Origin: Paludibacteraceae bacterium
GTDB taxonomy: Bacteria; Bacteroidota; Bacteroidia; Bacteroidales; Paludibacteraceae
Direction of reading: 5' to 3'
Assembly: GCA_017527495.1 (NCBI GenBank)
Contig: JAFXPY010000002.1
Span: 31,089-95,088 of the forward strand
DNA length: 64,000 bases
Within the stretch, counting starts at the first letter, position 1, and every line of letters starts with the position of its first letter. The translations under genes and the position numbers were made by a program. The notes under the pieces are model-generated. The model was given only the letters and a program-made list of their open reading frames with translations, was not told the origin of the DNA and did not search any database. Positions 53,722-62,263 of this stretch are shown in pieces.

Positions 53722-54626
53722 AAATTTTTGTTGCACCATTGAACTGGGGATTAGGGCATGCATCGCGTTGTGTGCCTATTATTCGTCGTTATCTCTGTGC
53801 AGAGCATGAAGTTGTGATTGGCAGTGATGGTGCAGCACTTGATTTTCTAAAAACATATTTTCCAAATCTAAGAACGATTGAGTTGCCACATTTGGATTTA
53901 CACTATTCTGCCGGTAAGTCGCAGGTTGCAACGCTGGTCAGCCAGTTGCCGCACATAATTAAGTGGATACAAAAAGATGGTGAAGTGTTAGAACGCCTGA
54001 TTGAAAAAGAACATTTTGATGTTGTTGTCTCTGATAATCGCTTCGGGTTGTGTCCTAAAAAACAAATTAATCGACCATACATGGTCTATATTACTCACCA
54101 ATTGCATATCATTCTGCCTCGTTTGTGGCGTTGGTTAGAGCCGTTGGCAGAATGGTGGCATAGGGGAATTATTGAGCGATATGATGAATGTTGGGTGCCT
54201 GACAATGAGGATATCAACGTTAGTTTAGGAGGTGACTTGTCGCATCCTATTCGTTTACCGCAAAATATAAAGTATATTGGTCCTTTATCTCGTTTTGAGA
54301 GTTATCCTTTGGTCAACAAAACAACAATAGAGAAGGGTAGAGTTGTGGCCGTCATAAGTGGTTTGGAGCCTCAGCGGACATTATTTGAGAAATGGGTCAG
54401 GTCGCATTACAGTAATAATGATTTGATTGTCGTTGATGGCAAATCACCTTATCCGTCGGATGATGAATTGTATGATTTATTTTCGCGAGCAGAGAAAATA
54501 GTTTCCCGTTCGGGTTATTCGTCAATTATGGATTATGCGGTACTTGATGTCCTCAGTAAAGCCGAGTTATATCCCACTCCGGGCCAGTCAGAGCAAGAGT
54601 ATTTGGCAAGACTATATTCATTTTAA
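53718..54626 (+). CDS. MurG-like GT family glycosyltransferase, apparently shortened
   Basis: 302 residues. N-terminal VAPLNWGLGHASRCVPIIRR is the characteristic start of a Bacteroidetes UDP-sugar transferase family (GT28/MurG fold). The acceptor-lobe string ITHQLHI and the donor-lobe end SRSGYSSIMDYA, then PTPGQSEQEYLARLYSF, are visible. Typical members as I recall continue for another ~40 residues after the GQTEQEYLA string; here the frame stops almost at once, at the point where the ATPase remnant begins on the other strand. Activity is therefore uncertain. Translationally coupled to aroC. Confidence 0.8.
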   Translation: MKIFVAPLNWGLGHASRCVPIIRRYLCAEHEVVIGSDGAALDFLKTYFPNLRTIELPHLDLHYSAGKSQVATLVSQLPHIIKWIQKDGEVLERLIEKEHFDVVVSDNRFGLCPKKQINRPYMVYITHQLHIILPRLWRWLEPLAEWWHRGIIERYDECWVPDNEDINVSLGGDLSHPIRLPQNIKYIGPLSRFESYPLVNKTTIEKGRVVAVISGLEPQRTLFEKWVRSHYSNNDLIVVDGKSPYPSDDELYDLFSRAEKIVSRSGYSSIMDYAVLDVLSKAELYPTPGQSEQEYLARLYSF

Positions 54627-55024
54627 GGTAGAGAAAAACCTTCACCATAGGTATTCAATATCCATAGCCTGAGAAAAGAGTCTGCAATTTGATAAGTACG
54701 ATTGCGGTTGTTGGCACTATAAGTTATCCAACCTTCTTCAGTGAGTTGTCTGATTGCAGATTGAACTGAACTTGATGATGTAAGGTGGTGTTTTCTAACA
54801 AAATTACCTGATGTAATATGTTCGGCATGTCCTTCTTTGGCTATGGCAAGAAGTAATTCTTTGGGCTTAGGAGACAATGGCGACAATTGCATCCGATATG
54901 AGTGGTCTTGTTGACTTAAAATTGAGTTTATTGCTCTTGAAATTTGTTCTTTTTTGCATTTTTCATTTGTAGCCGTCTGTTCAAATACGACATTGAATGA
55001 GAGTTGCATGTAGTATGTCATCAA
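54623..55024 (-). pseudogene. C-terminal remnant of an AAA ATPase
   Basis: An open frame of 133 residues that matches only the C-terminal winged-helix part of archaeal-type AAA ATPases common in Bacteroidetes (PKPKELLLAIAKEGHAEH, then SSSSVQSAIRQLTEEGWIT and a final YQIADSFLRLWIL). The P-loop and all ATPase motifs are missing. The frame upstream reads YYMQLSFNVVFEQT without a good start codon. Its stop overlaps the stop of the glycosyltransferase gene by 4 bases. Classified as a decayed fragment. Confidence 0.75.
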
Positions 55025-55149
55025 ATAAATCGTATGTAATCATTGCACTACTATTTTTTGCAAAATTACATTTTTTTTAATTATGCAAATAGAATTATTC
55101 TAATAGCATAATTATTATATTAAACTTTCCCACTTGTTTATGTCTGATT

Positions 55150-55385
55150 CAAAGGCAAAAAACCGCTTTAGCGGTTGCATATTAATAGAAATTTATATAC
55201 ACATTCCTTCTCTCCCAACCGCTTAGCGGTTCCATATTAAAATACTATGCGATAAATTAGAATAATTGAAAATGTGCAACCACTACGTGGTTGTTGTGTT
55301 TGTAATCTTAATTCGATCTATTAATATGCAACGGCTAACGCCGTTGAACGCTGAAATATTAAAATTCGATTAATATGCGAAACTT
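55150..55385 (+). repeat. Hairpin array, copy A
   Basis: Four small hairpins in about 240 bases: AACCGC-TTTA-GCGGTT (55161-55176), AACCGC-TTA-GCGGTT (55217-55231), CAACCAC-TAC-GTGGTTG (55277-55293) and CAACGGC-TAAC-GCCGTTG (55329-55346). ATATTAA follows hairpins 1 and 2 and precedes 4. Copy B at 60808-61047 is a direct repeat of the whole block. No transposase is in the window. Confidence 0.88.
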
Positions 55386-55444
55386 TAATTATTTTAGATG
55401 TTGTTTTTGCTTCGCTGTTGGAATATAGACCGATTGTCTGTTAG

Positions 55445-55506
55445 AATAAAGAATGCCTTCGGTTGTGTTGATGTCTCACATCTTACAGCCGAAGGCAGTC
55501 TTTATT
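55445..55506. terminator. Long hairpin downstream of the diheme gene
   Basis: AATAAAGAATGCCTTCGG (55445-55462) pairs with CCGAAGGCAGTCTTTATT (55489-55506) with one mismatch; loop 26 bases. It lies ~36 bases past the stop of the diheme oxidoreductase on the minus strand and may end its transcript, though no T run follows. Confidence 0.55.
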
Positions 55507-55510
55507 CTTG

Positions 55511-55530
55511 CTTCTTACTTCTTACTTCTA
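55511..55530. repeat. CTTCTTACTT spacer repeat
   Basis: CTTCTTACTTCTTACTTCTA; related runs at 23991-24021 and 61646-61675. Confidence 0.5.
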
Positions 55531-55542
55531 ATGTCTTATTTC

Positions 55543-57237
55543 TTATATCGCGTTTATAAATGCCACAATAGCGTCACGGTCGGCTTTAGGCAGGTTGTAG
55601 AATTGTTCTACTGTGCGATAAGCGTCACTCTCTTTTGAGTATCCATGCCACATAATAGCTTCTATCACATTGCGAGCGCGTGTGTCGTGAAGACGTGCTT
55701 CATAGACATCGCCTGTTGCTTTGCGGTGCAGCCCGCGTCCCCAGAGAGGTGTTGTGCGGCACCAGCCGGTGCGTATGTCGCTAACCATGTGTAACTTGTG
55801 CTGTACCATGTCGGTATATGGCCAAATTGTTTGGTGAGGGTAGCGAGGCATTGAAGCATTTGCGCTTGCAAAGAACATATTTGGATCCTCAACATTGTCG
55901 TCGCCTGTTGTCCAGCTCGGACGGTGGCAGTAGTCGCAACCTATTTGCGAGAAGAGTTCTTTTCCGCGAAGAACCTCTTCATCATTTACATTACGAGCGG
56001 CAGGAACTGCCAAACCACGATGCCATACCATCATAGCAGTGAAGTCGGCGTCTGACATTTCTGCAGGCAGAGTCTTAGAGGTCAGATAGTTGTAGATGTT
56101 TTGCTCAACATTGTCTGTGAACCATTCAGGATGCTCGGTTGCATTTGATATATTAGCGATATATTCAGGGAAACCGGCTTGTACATCAGGGTCTTGTGAG
56201 GCTATTGTTGCATAATAACTTGCATCAAGACTCAGGTAGTTGAGTGTGCGATTGCTTCGTGTAACATTGGTGATGTTCCAGATTGCATTAGCACCGGCTG
56301 CATCAAGCAGTGGCCCGCGACTCATAGCGTATGTGAAGCGGCGAACATAGCTCTTGCCATTGCCGGCAACGATACTTGATTTGTACCAGTTTTTCCACAT
56401 TCCATCGCTGAAATAAGCTGTGTTCAAGCCATTTTGCATGTATCCGTCCATCTCCTCTTTGCGCCATTGTGCTATGATAGAGTCGTCAGGTATAGCGTCA
56501 AGCAGGCCTGTTCCGTAGATACCTATTGTGTTTTCAAGTCCGACAATATAGTTGGTGCTATGACCTTTAGCAGCTGCGAGTGTCTCTATCTTGTCCCAGC
56601 CATAGATGGCATCGTGTGGAACTTTAACCTCCGGATAGCGCAATTCGTATTCTTCTCCATCGGGGAAACGGCTCGGGAAAGCACCATCTGTGGCAGTGTG
56701 CCAGATAACTTCTATCTTCTCAGGGTCGATAGGAGCTTTGAACGGCGCAACACCAAAGAGCTGTGGCATACCGGCAACCCAGTTGGCGTATGCTTGTGTG
56801 GCAGGGTCGTAAACAACGAGCAGAGTACCATTGCCGTGGTCGATAGCGTTGTAACGACCGCTTGGTACTGACGTACCATGGCTATAGCCCGGGTGACAGT
56901 GTTGGCAACTTGCACGAACATAAACAGGACCTAAACCATAGCGTGATTTCCCTTTCACTGTGTGGAAGTCTTTCTCTGCCAATTGGTCGCCACGATCAAA
57001 CCATGAGGCAAGGCCTGCGTTATCAACGGCGGGAGTGGGCTGTTCGAAGCAGGTAGAATAATTGTTTGATGTTGTTCCTAACCTGCCGGCTGTGTAGTAC
57101 CATTCCGGCAATTCAGAATTGGTCTCGTCGGTAATATCTTCGTCAATGATAGGCGCATTCTGTGCCAAATCTGATTTACAAGACAACATACCGATTGTGG
57201 CAAATGCTAAAAGAGCAATAAATGGTATTTTTTTCAT
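55543..57237 (-). CDS. Diheme c-type oxidoreductase-like lipoprotein (DHOR/DUF1111 type)
   Basis: 564 residues. Lipobox GMLSC at ~16-20 anchors the protein. Two c-haem sites: CQHCH near residue 113 and CDYCH near residue 430. The intervening SRFPDGEEYELRYPEV and C-terminal region WCRTTPLWGRGLH followed by LHDTRARNVIEAIMWHG match the di-haem oxidoreductase (thiol oxidoreductase) family. Electron transfer at the outer face or periplasm is expected; haem attachment would need the CcsBA encoded at 36736. Last gene of the porin-imelysin-diheme set, 238 bases after imelysin. Confidence 0.88.
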   Translation of the reverse strand: MKKIPFIALLAFATIGMLSCKSDLAQNAPIIDEDITDETNSELPEWYYTAGRLGTTSNNYSTCFEQPTPAVDNAGLASWFDRGDQLAEKDFHTVKGKSRYGLGPVYVRASCQHCHPGYSHGTSVPSGRYNAIDHGNGTLLVVYDPATQAYANWVAGMPQLFGVAPFKAPIDPEKIEVIWHTATDGAFPSRFPDGEEYELRYPEVKVPHDAIYGWDKIETLAAAKGHSTNYIVGLENTIGIYGTGLLDAIPDDSIIAQWRKEEMDGYMQNGLNTAYFSDGMWKNWYKSSIVAGNGKSYVRRFTYAMSRGPLLDAAGANAIWNITNVTRSNRTLNYLSLDASYYATIASQDPDVQAGFPEYIANISNATEHPEWFTDNVEQNIYNYLTSKTLPAEMSDADFTAMMVWHRGLAVPAARNVNDEEVLRGKELFSQIGCDYCHRPSWTTGDDNVEDPNMFFASANASMPRYPHQTIWPYTDMVQHKLHMVSDIRTGWCRTTPLWGRGLHRKATGDVYEARLHDTRARNVIEAIMWHGYSKESDAYRTVEQFYNLPKADRDAIVAFINAI

Positions 57238-57475
57238 ATTAAAATGTTTGTTTAAATTTTAGTGAAAATTAGTAAAAAAAATTTTTTAACAAAATCGGTC
57301 GTAAAAAAATGTTTTATAGTTTTAATTATTTTTTTGAATAGATTTCTGTTTTTTTAGGGGCAGAGAGCAATGTAGGCATAGCAATCGCGCCTGAAACAAA
57401 AAGATGTCAAAAAGAATGAAACAATAAACACATGTCTATTTGCTCTAACGACCGATTGGGTTTTAATGGCAAATT
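57238..57475. other. Spacer between imelysin and diheme genes
   Basis: AT-rich, no coding frame. Contains TCTAACGACCGATTGGG (57444-57460), a repeat of the ATPase-flanking right arm at 51177. Confidence 0.6.
57444..57467 (+). repeat. GACCGATTGGG dispersed repeat
   Basis: TCTAACGACCGATTGGG then TTTTAAT, against TCTAATGACCGATTGGG then GTTTAAT at 51177-51200. Confidence 0.55.
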
Positions 57476-58651
57476 TTATTTTGCAAGTGTAGCCATAACT
57501 TCTTTGTCAAGTAAGTCTTCAAGTTCGGCTACAGCGTCCATTGCAGCTTTTACTTGTGCGTTGCCTTGTGCTGAGGTCTCAAAATTTTGTATCTTTCCGA
57601 TCTCTTCGATAGCATTGTCTATTGCTTTTCGAACATTAGCATCAAGGTCAGCATCTATTGTCTTGATATAGTTTGAAATACTTGCATCACCTTCTTTTGC
57701 TCCTGTGTAGGCATTCTTTATAGAACGTATATTGCCTTGGAAGTCAATCACTGAAGTGTAGCTATATGGTGATTCTATATATTCCGATTCTTCTTTGTTG
57801 CTTGATTTGTAAGGGTTGCCAAGCTTTAGACTTGATACTTCGGTTGCTATGTCAATACAGCCTGAAACTATTTCTTCGGCTGCGTCTTGATATGATTTGT
57901 AGATGCTGCCGGCTTTACCTGCATTGAGGAAGTACTCTGAGTAATTCTCTCCGTAGGTCTCTATCTCGCTTTCTTCAAGGAATTTTGCTTTCTCGTCAGA
58001 AAGAGTTTCATCGCCGGCCCAGCTTGCTTCGAGCAAGATGGCTTGTTGTGCCAGGTCTTCTACTATACCAAGCAAATAAACAGCCTCAGCGCGAGTAAGG
58101 TTGCATGCATGTGTGTTGCCGGCTTCGAATAGTAAATATTCGCAAGCGTGGAAACCTTTCAAAGCATAACCCAAATTATTGCCTACGTATGAGCCTCCTT
58201 CTTCTTCGATTGCTGCCATTGTCTTTTCGTTAGAGAGAAGTGCGTTCATAGCGTTGTAGTCTAAAGGCCATGAGTCAATGTGCGGGTCGATGTTGTGATT
58301 GCCGGCAGGGCCAAACAAGAAAGCTTCTGACTCTTCCCAATAGCGACGCATAGCGCGCCAGTGGTCGCAAGCTGCTTGCATCTCTGCAGAGTAATCTGTG
58401 CCGGCTTCAACTTTTCCAAGAATGCCTTCACATGTGCTTACCAACTTAAGACCTTCAGTTGCCATTCCACTATAAGTGGCAATAACAGTGTTTTCAACAT
58501 ACGGTTGCATAGCTTTTTGAAGGATTGTCTCTTTTTCTGACAAATCGGTCTTTGTTACATTGTTGGTTGTTTCCTCGTTTTTCTTGTCTTTACAAGAAAT
58601 CATTGCAACAGCAATGAGTGCAATTAGTGAAAAATTAATAATTTTTTTCAT
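57476..58651 (-). CDS. Imelysin-family (M75) lipoprotein
   Basis: 391 residues. Lipobox MISC at ~17-20. The family motif G-x-H-x-x-E is visible as GFHACE near residue 167, and the second imelysin signature region around WPLDYNAMNALL near 125. Despite the peptidase name, imelysins are mainly iron-regulated proteins linked to iron uptake. The tail (ANLKQ-type helices around residue 320-391) is helical. 14 bases after the porin gene. Confidence 0.9.
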   Translation of the reverse strand: MKKIINFSLIALIAVAMISCKDKKNEETTNNVTKTDLSEKETILQKAMQPYVENTVIATYSGMATEGLKLVSTCEGILGKVEAGTDYSAEMQAACDHWRAMRRYWEESEAFLFGPAGNHNIDPHIDSWPLDYNAMNALLSNEKTMAAIEEEGGSYVGNNLGYALKGFHACEYLLFEAGNTHACNLTRAEAVYLLGIVEDLAQQAILLEASWAGDETLSDEKAKFLEESEIETYGENYSEYFLNAGKAGSIYKSYQDAAEEIVSGCIDIATEVSSLKLGNPYKSSNKEESEYIESPYSYTSVIDFQGNIRSIKNAYTGAKEGDASISNYIKTIDADLDANVRKAIDNAIEEIGKIQNFETSAQGNAQVKAAMDAVAELEDLLDKEVMATLAK

Positions 58652-58665
58652 GACAATATAGTGTT

Positions 58666-60207
58666 TTATAGTTTATAAAATCCTGCGTATGTTATTCCTA
58701 TTGCTATCATAGGCTCATCGTTGTATAATTTGCCGATTGAGCCATCTTTGGTTATACCTTTGTTTAGAATGCCGTAAGCATACTCAGCTTTGATGGCAAT
58801 CTCTTTGATTGGGAAATAGTTGATACCCACTGACGCTCTTTGACGGCCACACCATGCGTATGTGTAGTCTCGTTTGCCATCGTATTTGTACATTGAATCG
58901 TATATGTCGTAGCGTGCAAAGACATAGAACTTCTGATTCTTTTCGGTCAGTTCCCGGCTTAACCCGAAAAAGTTGTAGCCAAATTCAATCCCTGCAGCAT
59001 AAGTGTCACTTGCTACCCATTGTTGGCTTGAAACGCTTCCTTTGCGCATTGCGATATTGTATTTTGTTATAGCACCGGCATCGCTGAGGTGTCCGTATGT
59101 TGCACTTCCTCTAAGAAGTACATTATAATCATTGTAGGCAAGGTCGAACGAACCGATTGTAACTGTTCCTCTTATGTCTTTATAGTCTTTGTTGTTGTCG
59201 ATTTCTGTCTGACTCATGCTCAGCGTATTGCGGAATGAGTCTCCGTAATAACCGCTCAGCGACAGACGTAAGCCTTTAACGCCCGTGTAGTCTATTCGCG
59301 CTGCACCGGCAAAGGTGTTGGCAATCTTGAACTCGTATGGACTTCCTGCACCCGGTTTAATCCAGTTTTTGCGGTTGAAACGGTCGGAGTCAAGTCCCGG
59401 CAACACCATGGCTTGATAGCGCAGGCCAAATTTAGTCTGTCCCCAGAATGTAAGTGCCACTTCGTGCCAAGTGCTCGGCATAATAGTAAATTCTCCTTCC
59501 GGACGATAAACGCCGAAATACTCTAATGGCTCGTGATGAGCATTCAGCCCACCCACAGGTACTACTTGCATACCGGCACGCAAGTTGGCATATTGATTGA
59601 ATGATTTTTGGATCCAGAATTGTTCTAAAGCCACCTCGCCGCCACGTTCTATCTCGCTTTCATATTCTCCGCCTTCTTCTTCTTCAATCTCTATGGCACT
59701 TTCAGTGCCGCCATGCTCAAACTCTATCTCGCTGCTTAATGACCAGCCATGCCCGAAATCGTAGCCTAAATAGATTACTACGTGAGGCATGTCAAACTCA
59801 CCATAGTGATCGTTTTTGAACTTTTCAGGTGTCTTGCCATAACGAAGATAGTTGTTGCTGTAGAAACAATGTTTGGCTGTAATTTCTGCATATCCACCAA
59901 GAGTAAGGCGATTGTGAATCCACTTTGGTGGTTCAGAATTAGCCATTTTTGGTGATTTCTGATATGTTGTGTCGATTGTTTGTGTCGCGCCGCTGTGTGC
60001 ATCAATATGGGCATGTCGTGCCTCTATTCTTTTGATTTCAGCAAGAGCAGAATCAGCCTTTTGTTGTGCTCTAACTGCCGCTTCATGCTCGGCTCTGACC
60101 TCTTGTAAAAGTAAATTTAGTTCTTCTGTATTTGCTTGATTTTGCGCAAATAACGACAATGAAACACATGCAAATACAAGCAGGAATAGTTGTCTTGTTA
60201 TTTTCAT
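58666..60207 (-). CDS. Outer-membrane porin with N-terminal coiled coil
   Basis: 513 residues. Signal peptide ending ...LFAQ (~22), an Ala/Glu-rich coiled coil at ~25-65 (VRAEHEAAVRAQQKADSALA), a His-containing linker, then a beta-barrel from ~95 to the end (RLTLGGYAEITAKHCFYS, final AIGITYAGFYKL). Strands include LYYDFGH-like GYDFGHGWSLSSEIEFEHGG. An acidic loop (EIEEEEGGEYESEIERGG) lies at about 175-192 and could bind cations. First gene of the set with imelysin and the diheme protein. Confidence 0.85.
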   Translation of the reverse strand: MKITRQLFLLVFACVSLSLFAQNQANTEELNLLLQEVRAEHEAAVRAQQKADSALAEIKRIEARHAHIDAHSGATQTIDTTYQKSPKMANSEPPKWIHNRLTLGGYAEITAKHCFYSNNYLRYGKTPEKFKNDHYGEFDMPHVVIYLGYDFGHGWSLSSEIEFEHGGTESAIEIEEEEGGEYESEIERGGEVALEQFWIQKSFNQYANLRAGMQVVPVGGLNAHHEPLEYFGVYRPEGEFTIMPSTWHEVALTFWGQTKFGLRYQAMVLPGLDSDRFNRKNWIKPGAGSPYEFKIANTFAGAARIDYTGVKGLRLSLSGYYGDSFRNTLSMSQTEIDNNKDYKDIRGTVTIGSFDLAYNDYNVLLRGSATYGHLSDAGAITKYNIAMRKGSVSSQQWVASDTYAAGIEFGYNFFGLSRELTEKNQKFYVFARYDIYDSMYKYDGKRDYTYAWCGRQRASVGINYFPIKEIAIKAEYAYGILNKGITKDGSIGKLYNDEPMIAIGITYAGFYKL

Positions 60208-60269
60208 TCTATATGTTGTTTGTTAAAATTGCAAAGAGTTCTTTCTTGCCTCTCTTTTTTTCAATTGCA

Positions 60270-60300
60270 AAGTTAACAAACGCAATAAAAAAAAACAATC
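60270..60300 (-). promoter_or_regulatory. Probable promoter of the porin-imelysin-diheme set
   Basis: Minus strand: TAACTTTG (60270-60277) with ATTG 19 bases upstream (60297-60300), one mismatch to TTTG. Confidence 0.5.
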
Positions 60301-60807
60301 CCATTTTCTCGGTATTTCAAACCAATGGAAGGCAATTCGTTTCGACAAATGACATAGACAAATAGTTTTTTTTAATACGGCATGTTTGTAATTGTTGTTT
60401 TATTTAATTTAATTGTCTTAAGTTTCACTCCTATAATCACATTGTCTTATCTATAAAATTTGAAGTACTCAAGTTTCACAAGTACTGCAACGCAGATTAT
60501 CCGAAATTATTTATCTACTAATTAATCGAATTAAGACAAATTTTGTTCAGTCAATAATTAAAAACAATTATTTGTCATTTTCATGACAAACCATTTGCAT
60601 CGTCATGGTAAAATAAGCAAGCTTCCTTTGCTCATTTGTTTTGCACAATGGTTCGTTTCAATTCGTAAGATTCGTATTCAAAAAATGTTCACGAATTAAT
60701 CAAATTAAACTAATTATTAGTATTTTAAGTTTTGCAGGTACTTAATGTGCCACATTATAGGAACTAAACTTTTTTATGTCAGATTTAAATTTCCTTGTTT
60801 ATTTTAA

Positions 60808-61047
60808 TTTCAAAGGCAAAAACCGCGTAGCGGTTTCATATTAATAGAAAATTTATATACACATTCCATCTCTCCCAACCGCTTAGCGGTTACATATTAA
60901 AATACTATGCAATAAATATGGATATTTGACAATGTGCAACCACTACGTGGTTGTTGTGTTTGTAATCTTGATTATATCCATTAATATGCAACGGCTAATG
61001 CCGTTGAGTGCAGAGATATTATAAATTGTACTAATATGCTAAACTTG
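60808..61047 (+). repeat. Hairpin array, copy B
   Basis: Direct repeat of copy A: AAACCGC-GTA-GCGGTTT (60820-60836), AACCGC-TTA-GCGGTT (60877-60891), CAACCAC-TAC-GTGGTTG (60937-60953), CAACGGC-TAAT-GCCGTTG (60989-61006). Hairpins 2 and 3 are identical to copy A; hairpins 1 and 4 differ only in loop and closing bases. Spacers are mostly alike, with scattered substitutions. Confidence 0.88.
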
Positions 61048-61176
61048 AATTTTATTATTGCCTGTCATTGTCTTTAAGTTGTTGTTTATTATTGTTTTAT
61101 CATTGTCTGTCATCGTCTTTAAGCCTTGTTATGATTGTCTTAAAAATAAAAAAATGTGATTTTTTTTCAAAAAAAT

Positions 61177-61207
61177 TTTGTAGTTATAAAAAAAAGTATT
61201 AATTTTG
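61177..61207 (+). promoter_or_regulatory. Promoter of the tRNA cluster
   Basis: TTTG (61177-61180), 19 bases, TAATTTTG (61200-61207), 25 bases before the first tRNA. Confidence 0.75.
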
Positions 61208-61232
61208 CAACCGCTTTGTTAAAGCAACCACT

Positions 61233-61305
<73 letters not shown>

Positions 61306-61306
61306 C

Positions 61307-61334
61307 AGCGATACAAGCGAGTATCGCTTTTTTA
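61307..61334 (+). terminator. Terminator-like hairpin after tRNA-Gly
   Basis: AGCGATAC (61307-61314) pairs with GTATCGCT (61321-61328) and runs into TTTTT. It separates tRNA-Gly from the two tRNA-Leu genes. Confidence 0.7.
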
Positions 61335-61362
61335 TTCAAATAATGTAACCAAACAGGTGTCT

Positions 61363-61444
61363 GCCCAGGTGGCGGAATTGGTAGACGCGTACGTTTCAGG
61401 TGCGTATGTCGCGAGGCGTGCAGGTTCGAGTCCTGTTCTGGGCA
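61363..61444 (+). tRNA. tRNA-Leu (anticodon CAG)
   Basis: 82 bases including discriminator A; acceptor GCCCAGG with TCTGGGC, anticodon loop TTCAGGT, class II variable arm. Decodes CUG. Confidence 0.92.
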
Positions 61445-61486
61445 CAAAGAGTTTTATTGATTCTTCAGTTTTTGGATAATTATTTT

Positions 61487-61570
61487 GCGCAGGTGGTGAA
61501 ATTGGTATACACGCTACTTTGAGGGGGTAGTGGTCGCAAGATCGTGTGAGTTCGAGTCTCATCCTGCGCA
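61487..61570 (+). tRNA. tRNA-Leu (anticodon GAG)
   Basis: 84 bases including discriminator A; acceptor GCGCAGG/CCTGCGC, anticodon stem CTACT/GGTAG with loop TTGAGGG, class II variable arm. Decodes CUC/CUU. Confidence 0.92.
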
Positions 61571-61580
61571 CAAAAGAAAG

Positions 61581-61605
61581 CAGTCGAATTTTCGACTGTT
61601 TTTTA
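61581..61605 (+). terminator. Terminator of the tRNA-Leu genes
   Basis: CAGTCGA (61581-61587) pairs with TCGACTG (61592-61598), followed by TTTTTTATTTTT. Confidence 0.85.
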
Positions 61606-61645
61606 TTTTTTGTATATGTTTCGTTAGATCTCTCATATCTCACAT

Positions 61646-61675
61646 CTCACTTCTTACTTCTCACTTCTTACTTCT
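61646..61675. repeat. CTCACTTCTTACTT spacer repeat
   Basis: Two near-tandem CTCACTTCTTACTT units between the tRNA cluster and the next gene's promoter. Confidence 0.5.
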
Positions 61676-61677
61676 AT

Positions 61678-61708
61678 TTTGTTATTTACGAAAATTTAAC
61701 TACCTTTG
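61678..61708 (+). promoter_or_regulatory. Promoter of the DMT-family gene
   Basis: TTTG (61678-61681), 19 bases, TACCTTTG (61701-61708). Confidence 0.75.
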
Positions 61709-61733
61709 CACCCCGAAAAAAATACAAAAATAT

Positions 61734-62105
61734 ATGAATCTGCTTCACACTGTATTGTTACTTATCGTATCAAATATCTTTATGACTTTGGCGTGGTATG
61801 GCCATCTGAAATTGCAACAATTGAATATCATAACCGACCATACGCCTCTTATATTTATCATACTCATTTCATGGGGTCTGGCTTTCTTTGAGTATTGCTG
61901 TCAGGTTCCAGCCAACAGAATAGGTTTTGTTGGTAATGGAGGAACGCTTACACTGATGCAACTCAAGGTGATTCAGGAAGTTATCTCTATCTCTATATTC
62001 ACAATATTTGCTCTTTTTGTGTTCAAAGGTCAGACATTGCAATGGAATCACCTCGCAGCTTTTGTTTGTCTAATTATGGCGGTGTATTTCGTGTTTATGA
62101 AATGA
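61734..62105 (+). CDS. DMT-family membrane protein (DUF486-like)
   Basis: 123 residues, four hydrophobic helices. Starts at the ATG at 61734; longer in-frame starts reach back through the tRNA-Leu gene and are rejected. ISWGLAFFEYCCQVPANRIG and the end HLAAFVCLIMAVYFVFM match DUF486, small relatives of drug/metabolite transporters. Substrate unknown. Own promoter; terminator-like hairpin at 62207. Confidence 0.88.
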   Translation: MNLLHTVLLLIVSNIFMTLAWYGHLKLQQLNIITDHTPLIFIILISWGLAFFEYCCQVPANRIGFVGNGGTLTLMQLKVIQEVISISIFTIFALFVFKGQTLQWNHLAAFVCLIMAVYFVFMK

Positions 62106-62145
62106 TAAATTCAAACAATTATTTTGGTCTTTCTGTTTTCAGGAG

Positions 62146-62165
62146 CTCGAGTGTCCTCGCTTGAG
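62146..62165. repeat. Hairpin CTCGAGTG-TCCT-CGCTTGAG
   Basis: Eight-base stem with two G-T wobble pairs. Same frame as the hairpin at 63308-63327, with which it shares CGAGTGTCC and a downstream TAGT(T)CTT; left arms differ at one position and right arms at three. Confidence 0.6.
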
Positions 62166-62206
62166 ATAGTTCTTTTTTAGGGAGGTCAGAAATTATTCAA
62201 AAATAT

Positions 62207-62252
62207 AAGCGGCAATCCGCTACATATTGGATTACCGCTTATTCTTTTTTTT
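62207..62252 (+). terminator. Terminator between the DMT and BRO genes
   Basis: AAGCGGCAATCC (62207-62218) pairs with GGATTACCGCTT (62229-62240), one mismatch, then ATTCTTTTTTTT. Serves the DMT gene; it may also serve the convergent BRO gene. Confidence 0.75.
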
Positions 62253-62263
62253 ATAATAGAGAA

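Larger units (their letters stand above)
55025..55542. other. Gene-free spacer with hairpin array A and a long hairpin
   Basis: 518 bases with no coding frame: AT-rich start, the four-hairpin array at 55150-55385, then a GACCGATTG word (55429-55437), a long hairpin (55445-55506) and CTTCTTACTT repeats (55511-55530). Confidence 0.8.
60208..61232. other. Long gene-free spacer with hairpin array B
   Basis: 1025 bases. AT-rich; promoter-like boxes next to the porin gene, hairpin array B at 60808-61047, GTCTTTAAG-type near-repeats (61070-61120), and the tRNA promoter at 61177. No coding frame is supported. Confidence 0.8.

Noticed and set aside
55150..61047. CRISPR array
   Set aside because: Hairpin units are repeated at most four times per block, with different stems and related, not unique, spacers; no cas genes are present.
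61530..61733. Longer N-terminus for the DMT-family gene
   Set aside because: It would run through tRNA-Leu, the tRNA terminator and the gene's own promoter; the ATG at 61734 fits the family length.
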